Both the position numbers and the translations under genes were made by a program. The notes beneath the pieces are model-generated. The model made no database searches. It worked only from the letters and a program-made list of their open reading frames with translations, and was not told the origin of the DNA. 64,000 nucleotides of DNA from Methanosarcina flavescens (GTDB lineage Archaea > Halobacteriota > Methanosarcinia > Methanosarcinales > Methanosarcinaceae). Positions 28,032 through 37,762 of the stretch are shown one piece after another. The DNA lies in assembly GCF_001304615.2 (NCBI RefSeq), contig NZ_CP032683.1, positions 806,001 through 870,000 of the forward strand, in the 5' to 3' direction. Every line of letters begins with the position of its first letter. The first letter of the stretch is position 1.

Positions 28032-28103
28032 CAGGTCTGCTGGGAATCGAACCCAGGTTCGGAGCTCCGGAGGCTCCAGTGATATCCTCTACACTACAGA
28101 CCT
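28032..28103 (-). tRNA. tRNA-Arg (CCG)
   Basis: A 72-nt cloverleaf is drawn directly from the sequence. The 7-bp acceptor stem is AGGTCTG/CAGACCT. The D arm uses GTG/CAC. The anticodon stem is GGAGC/GCTCC with loop CTCCGGA and anticodon CCG (minus strand, at 28068-28070), reading codon CGG. The T stem is CTGGG/CCCAG with loop TTCGATT. The discriminator base is G, and CCA is not encoded. No intron is seen. Confidence 0.95.
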
Positions 28104-28113
28104 TCATATGGAA

Positions 28114-28138
28114 ATATTCAAATTTGAGGAAAATTTGA
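28114..28138. repeat. Perfect inverted repeat upstream of tRNA-Arg
   Basis: ATTCAAATTT, a 5-base loop, then AAATTTGAAT form a 10-bp perfect stem about 10 bases upstream of the tRNA 5' end. It lies where a promoter or upstream terminator would be expected. A direct repeat, ATCAGTTAACTGGCTG and ATCAGTCAACTGGCTG, follows. Confidence 0.6.
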
Positions 28139-28372
28139 ATCAGTTAACTGGCTGATAAAACTGTGATCAGTCAACTGGCTGTTTATAGTGCCAAATAGCT
28201 TATAAATTTATCCCCAATAATGGAATAATTATCCTCAGACAGACAATGAAAATGAGTCCTGAGATAGATTAAGCCGGAAATTCCCGAAACCTGCGTAATA
28301 AAATTTCAGTTTTTTAGAGTAAGGCAATAGAGTTCATTTCCCGTTTCTTTTTCAGTTTTACGGCAGGAATAA

Positions 28373-28915
28373 TTATTCTTCCCATTTATGCCCATACCTC
28401 TCATCAAATACGATTTCGGAAAGAGGCTTGCGGGTTGAAGTTCTCTCTTTTGGGACGGGGTCCCCTATTGCGAGCACTGCCATGAGCTCAAGTTTTGAAG
28501 GGCAGTCGAGAATTGAGTTGACTTTCTCGTTCTGGTTCAGAATTTCTCCAAGCCAGACTCCGCCAAGGCCAAGATCGCAGGAGGCAAGGAGCATGTTCTG
28601 GATTGCGGCTCCTATCGCCTGGACATCTTTCGTCCTGTTGTACGAATTTTCGGTATCCAGAAAAACGGCAATAAGCAGAGGAGCCCCTGCAACTATACCG
28701 GAATAATGCGTACATTCCGAGAGCTTATGGATAGTCTCTCGGTCTCGAATAACAATAAAACGCCAGGGCTGGTTATTCAATCCGGAAGGAGCCCAGTGGC
28801 CTGCATTAAGGATTGTGTTGATATCTTCCTTGCTGATGGGTTTGTCCGTAAACTCCCGGACGCTCCGCCTGTTAAGGATAGTGTCAATGACTTTGCATTC
28901 TCCTTTTATTGCCAT
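28373..28915 (-). CDS. Nitroreductase-family FMN oxidoreductase
   Basis: A 180-residue FMN-dependent NAD(P)H oxidoreductase of the nitroreductase fold. The family start I-D-T-I-L-N-R-R-S-V-R-E-F lies near residues 9-21 and binds flavin phosphate. A-P-S-G-L-N-N-Q-P-W lies near residue 44, and G-L-G-G-V-W-L-G near residue 125. The physiological substrate is unknown. I chose ATG 28915 because CCGGAGGG lies eight bases upstream; a longer frame starting at 28999 would overlap ilvC. The gene follows ilvC by 70 bp on the same strand and may be the last gene of that transcript. Confidence 0.92.
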   Translation of the reverse strand: MAIKGECKVIDTILNRRSVREFTDKPISKEDINTILNAGHWAPSGLNNQPWRFIVIRDRETIHKLSECTHYSGIVAGAPLLIAVFLDTENSYNRTKDVQAIGAAIQNMLLASCDLGLGGVWLGEILNQNEKVNSILDCPSKLELMAVLAIGDPVPKERTSTRKPLSEIVFDERYGHKWEE

Positions 28916-28985
28916 TATTTCCCTCCGGATTCCATTTTCTACTTCCAGATTAATGAATTTTCTGTCTGAAACTATCTGCAAAAAA

Positions 28986-29993
28986 TCAGTCGTCATCAAT
29001 CTTTTTATTGAGCCAGGGGATGTTTGCGCGAATTTGCTTTCCGACTACCTCAAGCTGATGTTCCTTTTCCTGGCGTTCCATTGCTTTGAGTACAGGGTGG
29101 TTGACCATTCCTTCGAGCACGAATTCCTTGGCAAATTCACCATTCTGGATTCTTTCCAGAGCTTCATACATGGCTTTGCGGGACTGCTCGTTAATGATCT
29201 TGGGACCGACGGTCATGCCTCCATACTCTGCGGTATTGGAAACGGAGTGCCACATCCTCTCAAGCCCACCTTCATAGATAAGATCCACAATGAGCTTGAC
29301 TTCGTGACAGGTTTCGAAGTAAGCCATCTCGGGTTGGTATCCCGCCTCCACAAGCACCTCAAAAGCGGTCTTGATAAGAGCTGAGAGTCCTCCGCAGAGG
29401 TCAACCTGTTCTCCGAAAAGGTCGGTTTCGGTTTCCTCACGGAAGGTTGTCTCATAAACACCTGCTCTCGTTGCACCGATACCTTTGGCATAAGAAAGAG
29501 CGATTTCCCTGGCGTTTCCAGTTGCGTCCTGATAGACAGCAATCAGGCCTGGCACTCCAATACCTTCGGTATAGGTTCTTCTTACGATATGACCAGGCCC
29601 TTTGGGAGCGACCATGAAAACATCAATGCTCTTCGGAGGGACAATCTGGTTATAGTGGATATTGAAGCCATGTGCGAAAGCAAGAGCATCCCCGGCTTTC
29701 AGATTTGGCTCGATTTCAGAGTAGTAAACCGAAGCCTGTTTCTCGTCCGGAAGGAGGATCATGATAACATCTGCAGTTTTTGCTGCTTCCGCCACAGACA
29801 TCACTTTCAGGCCGTCAGCCTCAGCTTTTGCCCAGCTTGGACTTCCATTTCTGAGCCCAACAATGACATTAAGCCCTGACTCGTGGAGGTTCAGAGCATG
29901 AGCGTGCCCCTGGCTTCCATAGCCCATTATTGCGATAGTCCTGTCCTTAAGTGCATCAAAAGTAGTCTCGTTATCATAGATTATCGTTGCCAT
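28986..29993 (-). CDS. ilvC: Ketol-acid reductoisomerase (class I)
   Basis: Converts acetolactate or acetohydroxybutyrate to dihydroxy acids with NAD(P)H and Mg2+, the second common step of valine and isoleucine synthesis. The 335-residue length is that of the short class I form. The Rossmann motif is [10 protein letters not shown] near residue 23. The knotted C-terminal domain carries D-L-F-G-E-Q, E-x3-D metal ligands and the C-H-E-V-K-L-I-V-D segment near residue 225. The start ATG at 29993 follows CAGGAGA; the longer frame to 30062 lacks family similarity. It is the third enzyme in ilvB-ilvN-ilvC order. Confidence 0.97.
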   Translation of the reverse strand: MATIIYDNETTFDALKDRTIAIMGYGSQGHAHALNLHESGLNVIVGLRNGSPSWAKAEADGLKVMSVAEAAKTADVIMILLPDEKQASVYYSEIEPNLKAGDALAFAHGFNIHYNQIVPPKSIDVFMVAPKGPGHIVRRTYTEGIGVPGLIAVYQDATGNAREIALSYAKGIGATRAGVYETTFREETETDLFGEQVDLCGGLSALIKTAFEVLVEAGYQPEMAYFETCHEVKLIVDLIYEGGLERMWHSVSNTAEYGGMTVGPKIINEQSRKAMYEALERIQNGEFAKEFVLEGMVNHPVLKAMERQEKEHQLEVVGKQIRANIPWLNKKIDDD

Positions 29994-30159
29994 ACTTGAT
30001 TCTCCTGATGAATTCTTCAGTTTTTGAGTAAAACTCCTTATATTTCCCAGGAAGTATACCATTATGGTATCAACTTGCTTCCATGAGAACTGAGTTTCTT
30101 TAAGTACATTCTCAAAAAGTTGCTTTCTTCGGAGAGGGGCAGCATTTTAGTTTCAGGAA

Positions 30160-30179
30160 ATGCCTGAGATTTCAGGCAT
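30160..30179. promoter_or_regulatory. Hairpin between ilvN and ilvC
   Basis: ATGCCTGA (30160-30167), loop GATT, TCAGGCAT (30172-30179) form an 8-bp perfect stem. It lies about 100 bases after the ilvN stop and 170 bases before ilvC. No long T-tract follows on the minus strand, so it may be an RNA-processing or regulatory structure rather than a terminator. Confidence 0.55.
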
Positions 30180-30277
30180 CCCTTTGAGGAAACCACTGGG
30201 GGTTTTAAATCGTTTCCGGCTACCCCAATCTGTGGAAAATAATTAAGCAGCTACCTTTCATTACCTGCCCTTAATAT

Positions 30278-30763
30278 TTAAACCTTCTTTGGGCCGCGAA
30301 CCAGGGCAATCTTACCTGTCCGGACCATTTCCTTAATCCCGAACTGCCTGAAGAGTTTCTGGATTGCCTCGATTTTGGCTTCATCCCCGGTTACCTCGAT
30401 AGTCATGGATTTTGGAGCCACGTCTACTATCCTTGCCCTGAAAATATTAGCAATCTGAATGATCTCGGCTCGTGTGCTTACATCTGCAGCTACCTTAATC
30501 AGGGCGAGTTCTCTTTCTACGGAATCATCGCCCCCGATATCCGAGACCTTGATAACATCCACGAGCTTGTTAAGCTGTTTTGTGACCTGCTCGAGCACAT
30601 GGTCGTCCCCCTGGACCACAATAGTCATCCTGGAGATATCAGGGTCCTCGGTAACTCCTACAGCCAGGCTGTCGATATTGAATCCACGCCTTGAGAAAAG
30701 CGAAGCCACTCTGGAGAGGACTCCAGACTTATTTTCCACAAGGACTGCAAGTGTGTGTTTCAT
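30278..30763 (-). CDS. ilvN: Acetolactate synthase small (regulatory) subunit
   Basis: Regulatory subunit that stimulates IlvB and gives feedback control by branched-chain amino acids. The 161 residues form an N-terminal ACT domain (about 4-78, beginning [16 protein letters not shown]) and a second ACT-like C-terminal domain. The start ATG shares its A with the TGA stop of ilvB (TGATG), so translation is coupled. Normal length. Confidence 0.97.
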   Translation of the reverse strand: MKHTLAVLVENKSGVLSRVASLFSRRGFNIDSLAVGVTEDPDISRMTIVVQGDDHVLEQVTKQLNKLVDVIKVSDIGGDDSVERELALIKVAADVSTRAEIIQIANIFRARIVDVAPKSMTIEVTGDEAKIEAIQKLFRQFGIKEMVRTGKIALVRGPKKV

Positions 30764-32526
30764 CAGTGTTCCTCCAGGTCAAGAATCCTATCAGTTGCAG
30801 TGCACAGGTCAGGCATGGCACATGAAGTGTCTGCATGCTCTTCTGGGTCAAGTATCTCGTTGATTGCAGCTCCTGCCGGCACCATAGGATAAACATTTGC
30901 TTCGCACTCAACAACGATTTCAACAACAGCAGGCCTGCCAGAATTGACAGCTTCTTCAATTGCAGGTCTTACTTCGGACGGTTTTTCAGCGCGCAGGCCC
31001 AGAGCTCCGTAGGCCTCAGCAAGCTTCACGAAATCTACACTGCCCTTGATGAAGGTGTGAGAATACCGCCTGTCATAGAACAGCTCCTGCCACTGCCTGA
31101 CCATACCCAGATAACCGTTGTTCAGGATCACTGAAACAACCGGAATATCGTTCTGGACTGCAGTTGCAAGCTCTTGAGAGTTCATCTGGAAAGAGCCATC
31201 GCCTGCAATATTGATAACGGTTTTATCTGGTTTCCCAACCTTTGCGCCTATAGCTGCAGGGAAACCGTAGCCCATTGTGCCAAGCCCGCCTGAAGTGATG
31301 AAAGTGCGGGGCTTTTTATACTTAAAGTACTGGGCAGCCCACATCTGATGTTGCCCGACTTCGGTAACTATAATTGCGTCCCCGCATGCCTCTGAAATTT
31401 GCTCGATAACAAACTGAGGCATTATAACATCAGGTGACATCTGTTTATAGGTAAGAGGATACTCTTTTTTCCAGTGGTCTATTTTTTCAAGCCATGCCTC
31501 GGAATTGCAACGTTTAATATATTTATTTAGAGATTTCAGTATCTGCTTTGCATCTCCAACAATTGGAACATGAACCTTTACATTCTTGGAGACCTCTGCA
31601 GGGTCAACATCAATATGAATAACCCTGGCATTGGGAGCAAAAGACTCGAGTTTCCCTGTCACACGGTCATCAAACCTAGCGCCCACAGCAATAATTAGAT
31701 CGGATTCCTGGACAGCATAGTTTGCATATTTGCTCCCGTGCATTCCGAGCATCCCGACGTACAGGGGATGTTCTGTCGGAATTGACCCGATTCCCATAAG
31801 AGTGGTGGTAACCGGAGCACAGATTGTCTCGGCCAGTTCTATAAGCTCGGAGCTGGCATTAGAACTTATCACTCCGCCGCCTGCGTAAATTATAGGCATG
31901 CAGGAGTTTGCTATTTCTTCGGCGGCTCGTTTGATCTGCTGGATATTGCCTTTGTAAGTCGGTTTATATCCTCTAAGTTCTACCTTGTCAGGATAGTAGA
32001 ATTCAATCTCTGCATTCTGTACGTCCTTTGGAAGGTCAATTAATACCGGGCCAGGCCTTCCGGTAGAAGCAATATGGAAAGCCTCTTTTACAATTCTTGG
32101 GAGTTCCTTTGCATCCTGTACGAGGTAGTTGTGCTTGGTAATGGGCTGGGTAATTCCCGTAATATCAGCTTCCTGGAAAGCATCGTTACCTATCAGGAAA
32201 GTAGGAACCTGGCCTGTTAAGGCTACAATAGGTACTGAGTCCATATATGCGGTAGCAATGCCTGTTACCAGGTTGGTTGCTCCGGGACCTGAAGTAGAAA
32301 CACAGACCCCGGTCTTTCCAGTAGCACGGGCGTACCCGTCCGCAGCATGAGCTGCTGCCTGTTCATGGCGCACAAGTATATGGCGCAGATCTGAATCGTA
32401 AAGTTCGTTATAGAAGGGAATGATCTGCCCTCCTGGATATCCGAAGATGGTGTCAACCCCTTCTTCTTCCAGGCACTTTATCAGAGCCCTTGCGCCATTA
32501 ACTTTTTCTGTTGACCCGGTTGTCAT
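30763..32526 (-). CDS. ilvB: Acetolactate synthase large subunit
   Basis: Thiamine-diphosphate enzyme joining two pyruvates to acetolactate, or pyruvate with 2-oxobutyrate. The 587 residues hold an N-terminal ThDP-binding domain with the catalytic Glu in R-H-E-Q-A-A-A-H near residue 55. A central FAD domain follows. The C-terminal ThDP/Mg motif [12 protein letters not shown] ends in N-N near residue 450. The last ~30 residues hold a repeated I-L-D-P-E-E-H / I-L-D-L-E-E-H, so the tail looks extended. A structured leader precedes the ATG at 32526. Confidence 0.97.
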   Translation of the reverse strand: MTTGSTEKVNGARALIKCLEEEGVDTIFGYPGGQIIPFYNELYDSDLRHILVRHEQAAAHAADGYARATGKTGVCVSTSGPGATNLVTGIATAYMDSVPIVALTGQVPTFLIGNDAFQEADITGITQPITKHNYLVQDAKELPRIVKEAFHIASTGRPGPVLIDLPKDVQNAEIEFYYPDKVELRGYKPTYKGNIQQIKRAAEEIANSCMPIIYAGGGVISSNASSELIELAETICAPVTTTLMGIGSIPTEHPLYVGMLGMHGSKYANYAVQESDLIIAVGARFDDRVTGKLESFAPNARVIHIDVDPAEVSKNVKVHVPIVGDAKQILKSLNKYIKRCNSEAWLEKIDHWKKEYPLTYKQMSPDVIMPQFVIEQISEACGDAIIVTEVGQHQMWAAQYFKYKKPRTFITSGGLGTMGYGFPAAIGAKVGKPDKTVINIAGDGSFQMNSQELATAVQNDIPVVSVILNNGYLGMVRQWQELFYDRRYSHTFIKGSVDFVKLAEAYGALGLRAEKPSEVRPAIEEAVNSGRPAVVEIVVECEANVYPMVPAGAAINEILDPEEHADTSCAMPDLCTATDRILDLEEH

Positions 32527-32562
32527 TATTTAACTCCTATTTATCTAATTGAACGTAGATTA

Positions 32563-32598
32563 ACTGGACTCTCATCCTTAGGTGAGTCCGTTTCCAGT
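32563..32598 (-). promoter_or_regulatory. Structured leader of ilvB
   Basis: GGACTC (32566-32571) pairs with GAGTCC (32584-32589). ACTGG (32563-32567) could instead pair with CCAGT (32594-32598). The overlap makes the two stems mutually competing. It lies 37-72 bases upstream of the ilvB ATG, and a TATA-like CATATATAAC lies near 32675-32690 on the minus strand. Confidence 0.5.
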
Positions 32599-32744
32599 AA
32601 GGGTGTATCTATCAGAAATACTTATCTCTGATATGCTTTCGTTATGAATTTTCCAAATACATCATAATCGATCATGTTATATATGGATAAAGTTTTCTCC
32701 TGACTCCAGAAATGCCAGCGGTATGCTATTTTAAAATTTCTACA

Positions 32745-32777
32745 GCAGGAAAAAGAGAGAGGACATAAGAGTCCTCC
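32745..32777 (-). terminator. Terminator after cimA
   Basis: GAGGAC (32759-32764), loop, GTCCTC (32771-32776) form a 6-bp stem. On the minus strand it is followed by a pyrimidine tract TCTCTCTTTTTCC. It starts about 32 bases after the cimA stop. Confidence 0.65.
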
Positions 32778-32808
32778 TGAGAAGTTCTTAAAGTGCATCT
32801 TTCTGGAA

Positions 32809-34296
32809 TCATTCGACCCGTATAAGGCGGTTCATACCGTTCATTACGGCTTCTACGGAAGCCATGATAATGTCAGTTCTTGCACCGCTTGCGGTAATTA
32901 CTTTTCCGTTCTTGGAAAGTTTTACCCTTACTTCAACAAGGGCATCGGTTCCGCCAGTAATTGCGTCTACATGATATTCTTCGAGAATGATATCTTCTGC
33001 ACAGGAACTTACCGCTCTCCTGATGGCGTTGATCACGGCGTCTACAGGCCCATTACCGATTCCTGCCTGTACTATCTCTTTGTCTTTTACATTGAGCTTT
33101 ATAGATGCCGTTGGAGTCACCCGGTTTCCTGATACAATGGTAAATTCTTCCAGTTTTACGAGAGGTTCTCTATAAATATCGAGCACGGTTTCCGCTATAG
33201 CCTGCAGGTCTGCATCGGTTACGTATTTTCCCTGGTCGCCCATCTGCTTAACCCTGTTGAAAATCTCCTCGGTCTGAACATCATCAGCCTCAAGTCCCAT
33301 TTCCTTTAAGGCAAGGGAAATCGAACTCCGCCCTGCATGTTTTCCTAGCACGATCTGGCGTTGCCTTCCGATATATTCGGGACTCATAGGCTCATAGGTT
33401 GCCTTATCGGCCAGAAGACCGTGAACGTGGATACCTGCTTCGTGAGTAAATGCGTTCCCACCTACAAGAGCCTTATTGGGTGACACTGGAATACCTGTAA
33501 GCCGGCTTACAAGCCTTGAAGTCCTGTAGATCATCTCGTGTTTAATGCCGGTATCATACTTATAGAGCCATTCCAGGCTCATTATTACTTCTTCTAGAGA
33601 TGCATTCCCAGCTCTTTCTCCTAACCCGTTTACAGTTACATGGGCCTGTTTTGCCCCCGCCGCAAGCGCAGCAATCGTGTTTGCAGTCGCTAACCCGAAA
33701 TCGTTGTGGCAGTGAACGCTGATAGGGGCTTTCAGGGACGAAGATAGATCCCGGAAAATCTCAGTCGTCCTTTCAGGTACCAGAAGGCCTACAGTATCGC
33801 AGAAACATAATCTGTCAGCGCCTGCATCAACTCCATCGGCATAAACAGCCTTTAGAAAATCGGGATCTGCACGCGAAGCATCTTCTCCGCTCAGTTCCAC
33901 TATCAGGCCGTGATCCTTGGCATATTCCGTTACTTCAGCTGCGATCTGCCGTACTGCATCCCGATCCTTTTTGATTTTTGTCTTTATATGAAGGTCTGAA
34001 ACAGGTGCTACAAGATGGATAGAGTCAACGTCACACTCAAGAGCACGGTCAACATCGAACTTTACAATCCTGCAGTAGCTGCAAATTTCAGCGTTAAGCC
34101 CTGCGTTTGTAACAGCCTTGATGGAATTTCTTTCACCTTCGGAAGTGATCGCAGAACCGGCTTCAATTATCGAGACTCCCATTTCGTCAAGAGCCCGGGC
34201 AATTAAGAGCTTCTTATCCCTTGTCAAGGCAACGCCAGGTGTTTGTTCACCATCTCTCAAAGTAGTGTCCAGAAAGCGGATGTTTTCGAATAATAT
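32809..34296 (-). CDS. cimA: (R)-citramalate synthase (LeuA family)
   Basis: Condenses acetyl-CoA with pyruvate to citramalate, the entry to isoleucine in methanogens. A closely related 2-isopropylmalate synthase is the alternative. The TIM-barrel start [13 protein letters not shown] holds metal- and substrate-binding residues. [12 protein letters not shown] resembles methanogen CimA, and [12 protein letters not shown] carries the metal-binding His pair. The C-terminal ~120 residues form the LeuA regulatory domain. The first ATG/GTG/TTG in frame is a TTG at 34258-34260, inside the LDTTLRDG motif. The frame stays open to a TGA at 34303-34305, so the true start is probably ATA (34294-34296) or ATT (34297-34299), behind GAGGG. 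Confidence 0.85.
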   Translation of the reverse strand: MLFENIRFLDTTLRDGEQTPGVALTRDKKLLIARALDEMGVSIIEAGSAITSEGERNSIKAVTNAGLNAEICSYCRIVKFDVDRALECDVDSIHLVAPVSDLHIKTKIKKDRDAVRQIAAEVTEYAKDHGLIVELSGEDASRADPDFLKAVYADGVDAGADRLCFCDTVGLLVPERTTEIFRDLSSSLKAPISVHCHNDFGLATANTIAALAAGAKQAHVTVNGLGERAGNASLEEVIMSLEWLYKYDTGIKHEMIYRTSRLVSRLTGIPVSPNKALVGGNAFTHEAGIHVHGLLADKATYEPMSPEYIGRQRQIVLGKHAGRSSISLALKEMGLEADDVQTEEIFNRVKQMGDQGKYVTDADLQAIAETVLDIYREPLVKLEEFTIVSGNRVTPTASIKLNVKDKEIVQAGIGNGPVDAVINAIRRAVSSCAEDIILEEYHVDAITGGTDALVEVRVKLSKNGKVITASGARTDIIMASVEAVMNGMNRLIRVE

Positions 34297-34670
34297 AATC
34301 CCTCAGTATTTGTTTTATTAATATAGATTCATCAACAATATAGGAAATAATATTCAGATAATATACTTATTATATTATAATATTATGTCCTATTTTGCAG
34401 CTTTTAATTATTATACAAATTACATATATTTTATTCTCAGGAATACGACTTCTTCAGGAAGATCTCCAAGTTTTTGCCGTAGCTCTCTGAAAACTCTTCT
34501 TCAATAGTAGATCATAGTATTTTTAGTTTCCAGTTAACAATATGCCAAATTTGAAAAAAGAAGAAAAATCATCTGTCTATTACGTATTCCATTTTTTTCA
34601 TATTACTCAGAAAGATTTAGAACAAAAGAAAAATAAGAAAAATAAGAGAGAAAAATTTGAAAGAAAGGGC
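34297..34670. other. Intergenic region with AT-rich inverted repeats
   Basis: Between cimA and the M42 peptidase. A very AT-rich stretch near 34345-34385 (TATTATATTATAATATTATG) contains palindromic TATA-type elements and is the likely cimA promoter. The rest shows no RNA or gene; a 94-codon frame at 34542-34826 overlaps the peptidase and is a shadow. Confidence 0.5.
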
Positions 34671-35744
34671 TTAAAAATACTTGCCTACGTTTTCTATTGC
34701 TTTTACTATCAGAGAAACACATGCTTCAATATCTGCCATATCCAGGACTTCAACAGGGGAATGGATGTATCGGGTGGCGATGCTAACCGTGCCTGTAGGG
34801 ATACCTTCCTTTGTGAGGTGTATTGAGGTTGCATCGGTCGTGCCTCCTGATCCGACTCCAAGCTGATAGGGAATCTTATTTTCAGCGGCGGTTTCTCTAA
34901 GCCACTTAAGTATCTGTGGATGAACTAAAAGACCTCTTCCGGACGCGTCGGCTACGGTAATTACAGGGCCTTTCCCGAGTTCAAGTGAAGAATCAGTTTT
35001 AGTGATTCCGGGATGGTCTCCAGGAATAGTTGTATCAAGGGCAAGTGCGATAGCCGGACAAACTCCGAAAGCGCAGGTTTTTGCACCCTTTAACCCTACT
35101 TCTTCCTGAACAGTACCCACGGCAAAGACATTCGCTTCAATTTTATGTTTGGAAAGCCGCTTCATAACTTCAATAAGGATCACGAGGCCTGCACGATCGT
35201 CAAAGGCCTTGGAAGTTACCTTTCCGTTTGCCAGGGATACAAAATCCCGATCGATTGAAGCTGTTGTGCCTATCTCGATTCCAAGATTTTCAGCATCCTC
35301 CCTGTCTTTTGCCCCGATATCGATGAACATATCATCAAGCTTTACAGGCTTTTTCCTGTCTTCATCTTTCATTACATGAGGGGGTTTGGACCCGATAACT
35401 CCCGGAATCGAACCTTTTTTCCCGTGAACCATAACCCTCTGGTTAAGAAGAGTCTGGTCAAACCATCCCCCAATTCCAACAAATCTGAGAAAGCCGTTAT
35501 CATCAATATATCTGACCATGAGCCCGATTTCGTCCATATGGGCAGCTAGCATTATAGAAGGGCCTTCTCCATTTTTGACAGCTATAAGGTTTCCCATGCA
35601 GTCTTTTCGTATAGTGTCAACATAAGGCTCAAGTTCCTTTTTGAGGAGTTCCCTGATATCATGCTCAAAACCTGAGATTCCATGAGCGTTTGTAAACTTC
35701 TCAAGCAGAGATTTTATTTCTCTAAAATTTCCATCTTCTTCCAT
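34671..35744 (-). CDS. M42-family aminopeptidase
   Basis: Cytoplasmic co-catalytic metallo-aminopeptidase of family M42 (TET-type), 357 residues, likely a dodecamer that trims peptides after the proteasome. Visible marks: A-A-H-M-D-E-I-G near residue 68 (metal His and Asp), F-D-D-R-A-G near residue 180 (bridging Asp), E-E-V-G-L near residue 215 (catalytic and metal Glu), and a C-terminal R-Y-I-H-S-P-V-E-V (metal His) near residue 325. The inserted dimerisation/PDZ-like domain covers about 75-165. Start ATG 35744 with CAGGAGA upstream. It is divergent from prefoldin beta. Confidence 0.95.
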   Translation of the reverse strand: MEEDGNFREIKSLLEKFTNAHGISGFEHDIRELLKKELEPYVDTIRKDCMGNLIAVKNGEGPSIMLAAHMDEIGLMVRYIDDNGFLRFVGIGGWFDQTLLNQRVMVHGKKGSIPGVIGSKPPHVMKDEDRKKPVKLDDMFIDIGAKDREDAENLGIEIGTTASIDRDFVSLANGKVTSKAFDDRAGLVILIEVMKRLSKHKIEANVFAVGTVQEEVGLKGAKTCAFGVCPAIALALDTTIPGDHPGITKTDSSLELGKGPVITVADASGRGLLVHPQILKWLRETAAENKIPYQLGVGSGGTTDATSIHLTKEGIPTGTVSIATRYIHSPVEVLDMADIEACVSLIVKAIENVGKYF

Positions 35745-36264
35745 TTTCTAATATCTCCTGTATATCAGCTAATTTAAAGTTCAAATCGACCTTAATGAGA
35801 CTAATTGTAATTTAATGGAAATGTTATAATTACCCATGATTATCCTTTGTTAATAAATTTCTGTTAAATAAGTTATTATTAGATGATTTTTCTTGTTAAA
35901 CGATTTTCTTGTTAAACGATTTTTATTAAACAACCTTATATTAAACCATTTTTTGATAAACCACTTTTATTAAATAATTTTTAAAGTAATTTTTTGCTAA
36001 GTGAATTTTATAATATATCTACAGAGAATTTTATAATTACTTTCTCCCAGACAATTTTTATTAAATTCTCTGATTAGGATTAATAAGATCATTCTACTCA
36101 AGAATAATTATACTGTCCGCCTATTAAGGCTAACCTATTATTTAAGTTATTAGCAATTGAGGCTCCAGATTAATTCCAGGTGACGAAAGGAGATTTTTCA
36201 GAAACTGCAAGGACAGAAACATTAAAATCCCTTCAGGTTTATTGAGGACTCAGGTGAAAATAAT
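35745..36264. other. Divergent promoter region with degenerate repeats
   Basis: About 520 bases between the M42 gene and pfdB. The part from 35885 to 35982 is a degenerate 15-16-bp tandem repeat. It must contain promoters for both flanking genes. No gene or RNA is seen. Confidence 0.55.
35885..35982. repeat. Degenerate 15-16-bp tandem repeat, ~6 copies
   Basis: Units resemble TTTCTTGTTAAACGAT, then more divergent TTTTATTAAACAAC, TTATATTAAACCAT and TTTTGATAAACCAC. The TTAAAC core is the best-kept part. It lies in a divergent promoter region. Confidence 0.65.
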
Positions 36265-36618
36265 ATGAGTACAGAATTACCCCCTCAAGTTCAGAACCAG
36301 ATTGCACAGCTTCAGCAGATCCAGCAGCAGATCCAGTCTCTGGCGATGCAAAAATCACAGATTGAGGCTATGCAGAAAGAGTCCAAGATGGCTCTTGAAG
36401 AGCTGGAAAGGCTCACTGACGATGCAATAGTCTATCGCAATGTAGGAGAGCTGGTAATAAGAACGAGCAAAGGGGAGTCTATTACAAAACTGAAAGACAG
36501 GGAAGAGACACTTTCACTCAGGCTTCAGTCCATTTCCAGGCAGGAAGAAAGGCTCACAACTCGCTTTAAACAGCTTCAGGAGCAAGTCCAGCAGGCATTG
36601 GGTACCAAAGCACAATAA
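36265..36618 (+). CDS. pfdB: Prefoldin beta subunit
   Basis: A 117-residue subunit of the hexameric archaeal prefoldin (two alpha, four beta), which holds unfolded proteins for the thermosome. The protein is two long helices with heptad repeats, rich in Gln, Glu and Lys (Q-I-A-Q-L-Q-Q-I-Q-Q-Q-I-Q), linked by a short beta hairpin around V-Y-R-N-V-G-E-L-V-I near residue 52. It ends Q-A-L-G-T-K-A-Q. The start ATG lies in a GGTGAAAATA context. The alpha subunit is not in the window. Confidence 0.96.
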   Translation: MSTELPPQVQNQIAQLQQIQQQIQSLAMQKSQIEAMQKESKMALEELERLTDDAIVYRNVGELVIRTSKGESITKLKDREETLSLRLQSISRQEERLTTRFKQLQEQVQQALGTKAQ

Positions 36619-36754
36619 TTTTGTTCTTTTGTTCCCGCATATGGAACAGGAAATAAAGTATAGCTTTGTTAAACTCACATAGAAATCAACGGAATCCCAA
36701 AGTTCTTGAATCCAGGGAGATCAATGCCTATAAAAACGATAGCCAGAGTGGACA

Positions 36755-37762
36755 ATGGAAGTTGATGAAGCGGAGTTTTTCAACCGGCTCCTTGACTATC
36801 AAAACATTTTGTATTTGTGCCATCGGAACGCAGATCCGGATGCAATTAGCAGTGCTTTTGCCCTATCAGAAGCTATCGGAGGTACTATCGGACTTGTGGA
36901 TGGATGCAACCGTGTAGCTTCTGTGCTTATAGATAGACTCGGGATTGAAGTTGTGGATAAACCCAATCCTGCTGATTACGGTTTTGTTGTTGTGGTTGAT
37001 ACTTCGACAAAAGCGCAGTTGAATGACCTGGAGCTTACAAGGTATTGCGTAATTGATCACCATACAACCACAGCTCTAACAGAAAATGCCGAATTTTACC
37101 TGCACAGGAACAGTACCTCTACCGTAGAAATAGTTTACAATATCTTAAAAGCAATGGGAGCCCCGATTAACCGGCGTGTGGGGATTGGGATGCTTACAGG
37201 AATAGTTACTGATACCGGTCACTTCAAACATGCATCTGCAGACACATTCCGAACAGTGGCAAAAATTATTGAGGACAGCGGTGTCGAGTATGGGGAAGTG
37301 CTCGACCTTATGGCTGCCACTCCACAGGACATCTCCATGCGGATAGCTATCCTGAAAGCCGCCAGCCGCGTCGAGCTCGATAGAGTACAGGATATGCTTA
37401 TAGCATCCTCCCATGTCAGCTCTTTTGGGGGTTCTGCATCTTCCATGCTAATTAATATCGGAGCAGATATTGCTTTCGTTGGCACAGCCAAAGGTGAGAG
37501 TGTCAGAGTGAGTGCAAGAGCGAAGCGTGATGCTGTAAACTCCGGAGTTAACCTTGGCCAGCTAATGGAAGATATAAGTAGCGAATACAACGGCACAGGC
37601 GGCGGACATTCAGGAGCTGCCGGAATTGACGTTATTGCAGACATGAAAGAAGTGCTGAATAAGTGCAGGGAAAGAACAAAGAAAATCCTTGAAGCCTCAC
37701 TTGGGGCAAAGTCAACAGAAATATCTTGTGAGGATGAAATCGACGAGTTCGAAGATGAATGA
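36755..37762 (+). CDS. DHH-family phosphoesterase (NrnA/RecJ-like)
   Basis: A 335-residue metal-dependent phosphoesterase or exonuclease of the DHH/DHHA1 superfamily. Motifs: N-A-D-P-D-A-I-S-S near residue 28, V-V-V-D-T-S near residue 78, V-I-D-H-H-T-T (the DHH motif) near residue 100, D-T-G-H-F near residue 150, and C-terminal G-G-G-H-S-G-A-A-G near residue 290, the DHHA1 substrate-binding loop. It probably degrades short oligonucleotides or cyclic-dinucleotide products; the exact substrate is not set by sequence. The acidic tail E-D-E-I-D-E-F-E-D-E is unusual. A 14-codon frame ending at the start codon may be a leader. Confidence 0.9.
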   Translation: MEVDEAEFFNRLLDYQNILYLCHRNADPDAISSAFALSEAIGGTIGLVDGCNRVASVLIDRLGIEVVDKPNPADYGFVVVVDTSTKAQLNDLELTRYCVIDHHTTTALTENAEFYLHRNSTSTVEIVYNILKAMGAPINRRVGIGMLTGIVTDTGHFKHASADTFRTVAKIIEDSGVEYGEVLDLMAATPQDISMRIAILKAASRVELDRVQDMLIASSHVSSFGGSASSMLINIGADIAFVGTAKGESVRVSARAKRDAVNSGVNLGQLMEDISSEYNGTGGGHSGAAGIDVIADMKEVLNKCRERTKKILEASLGAKSTEISCEDEIDEFEDE

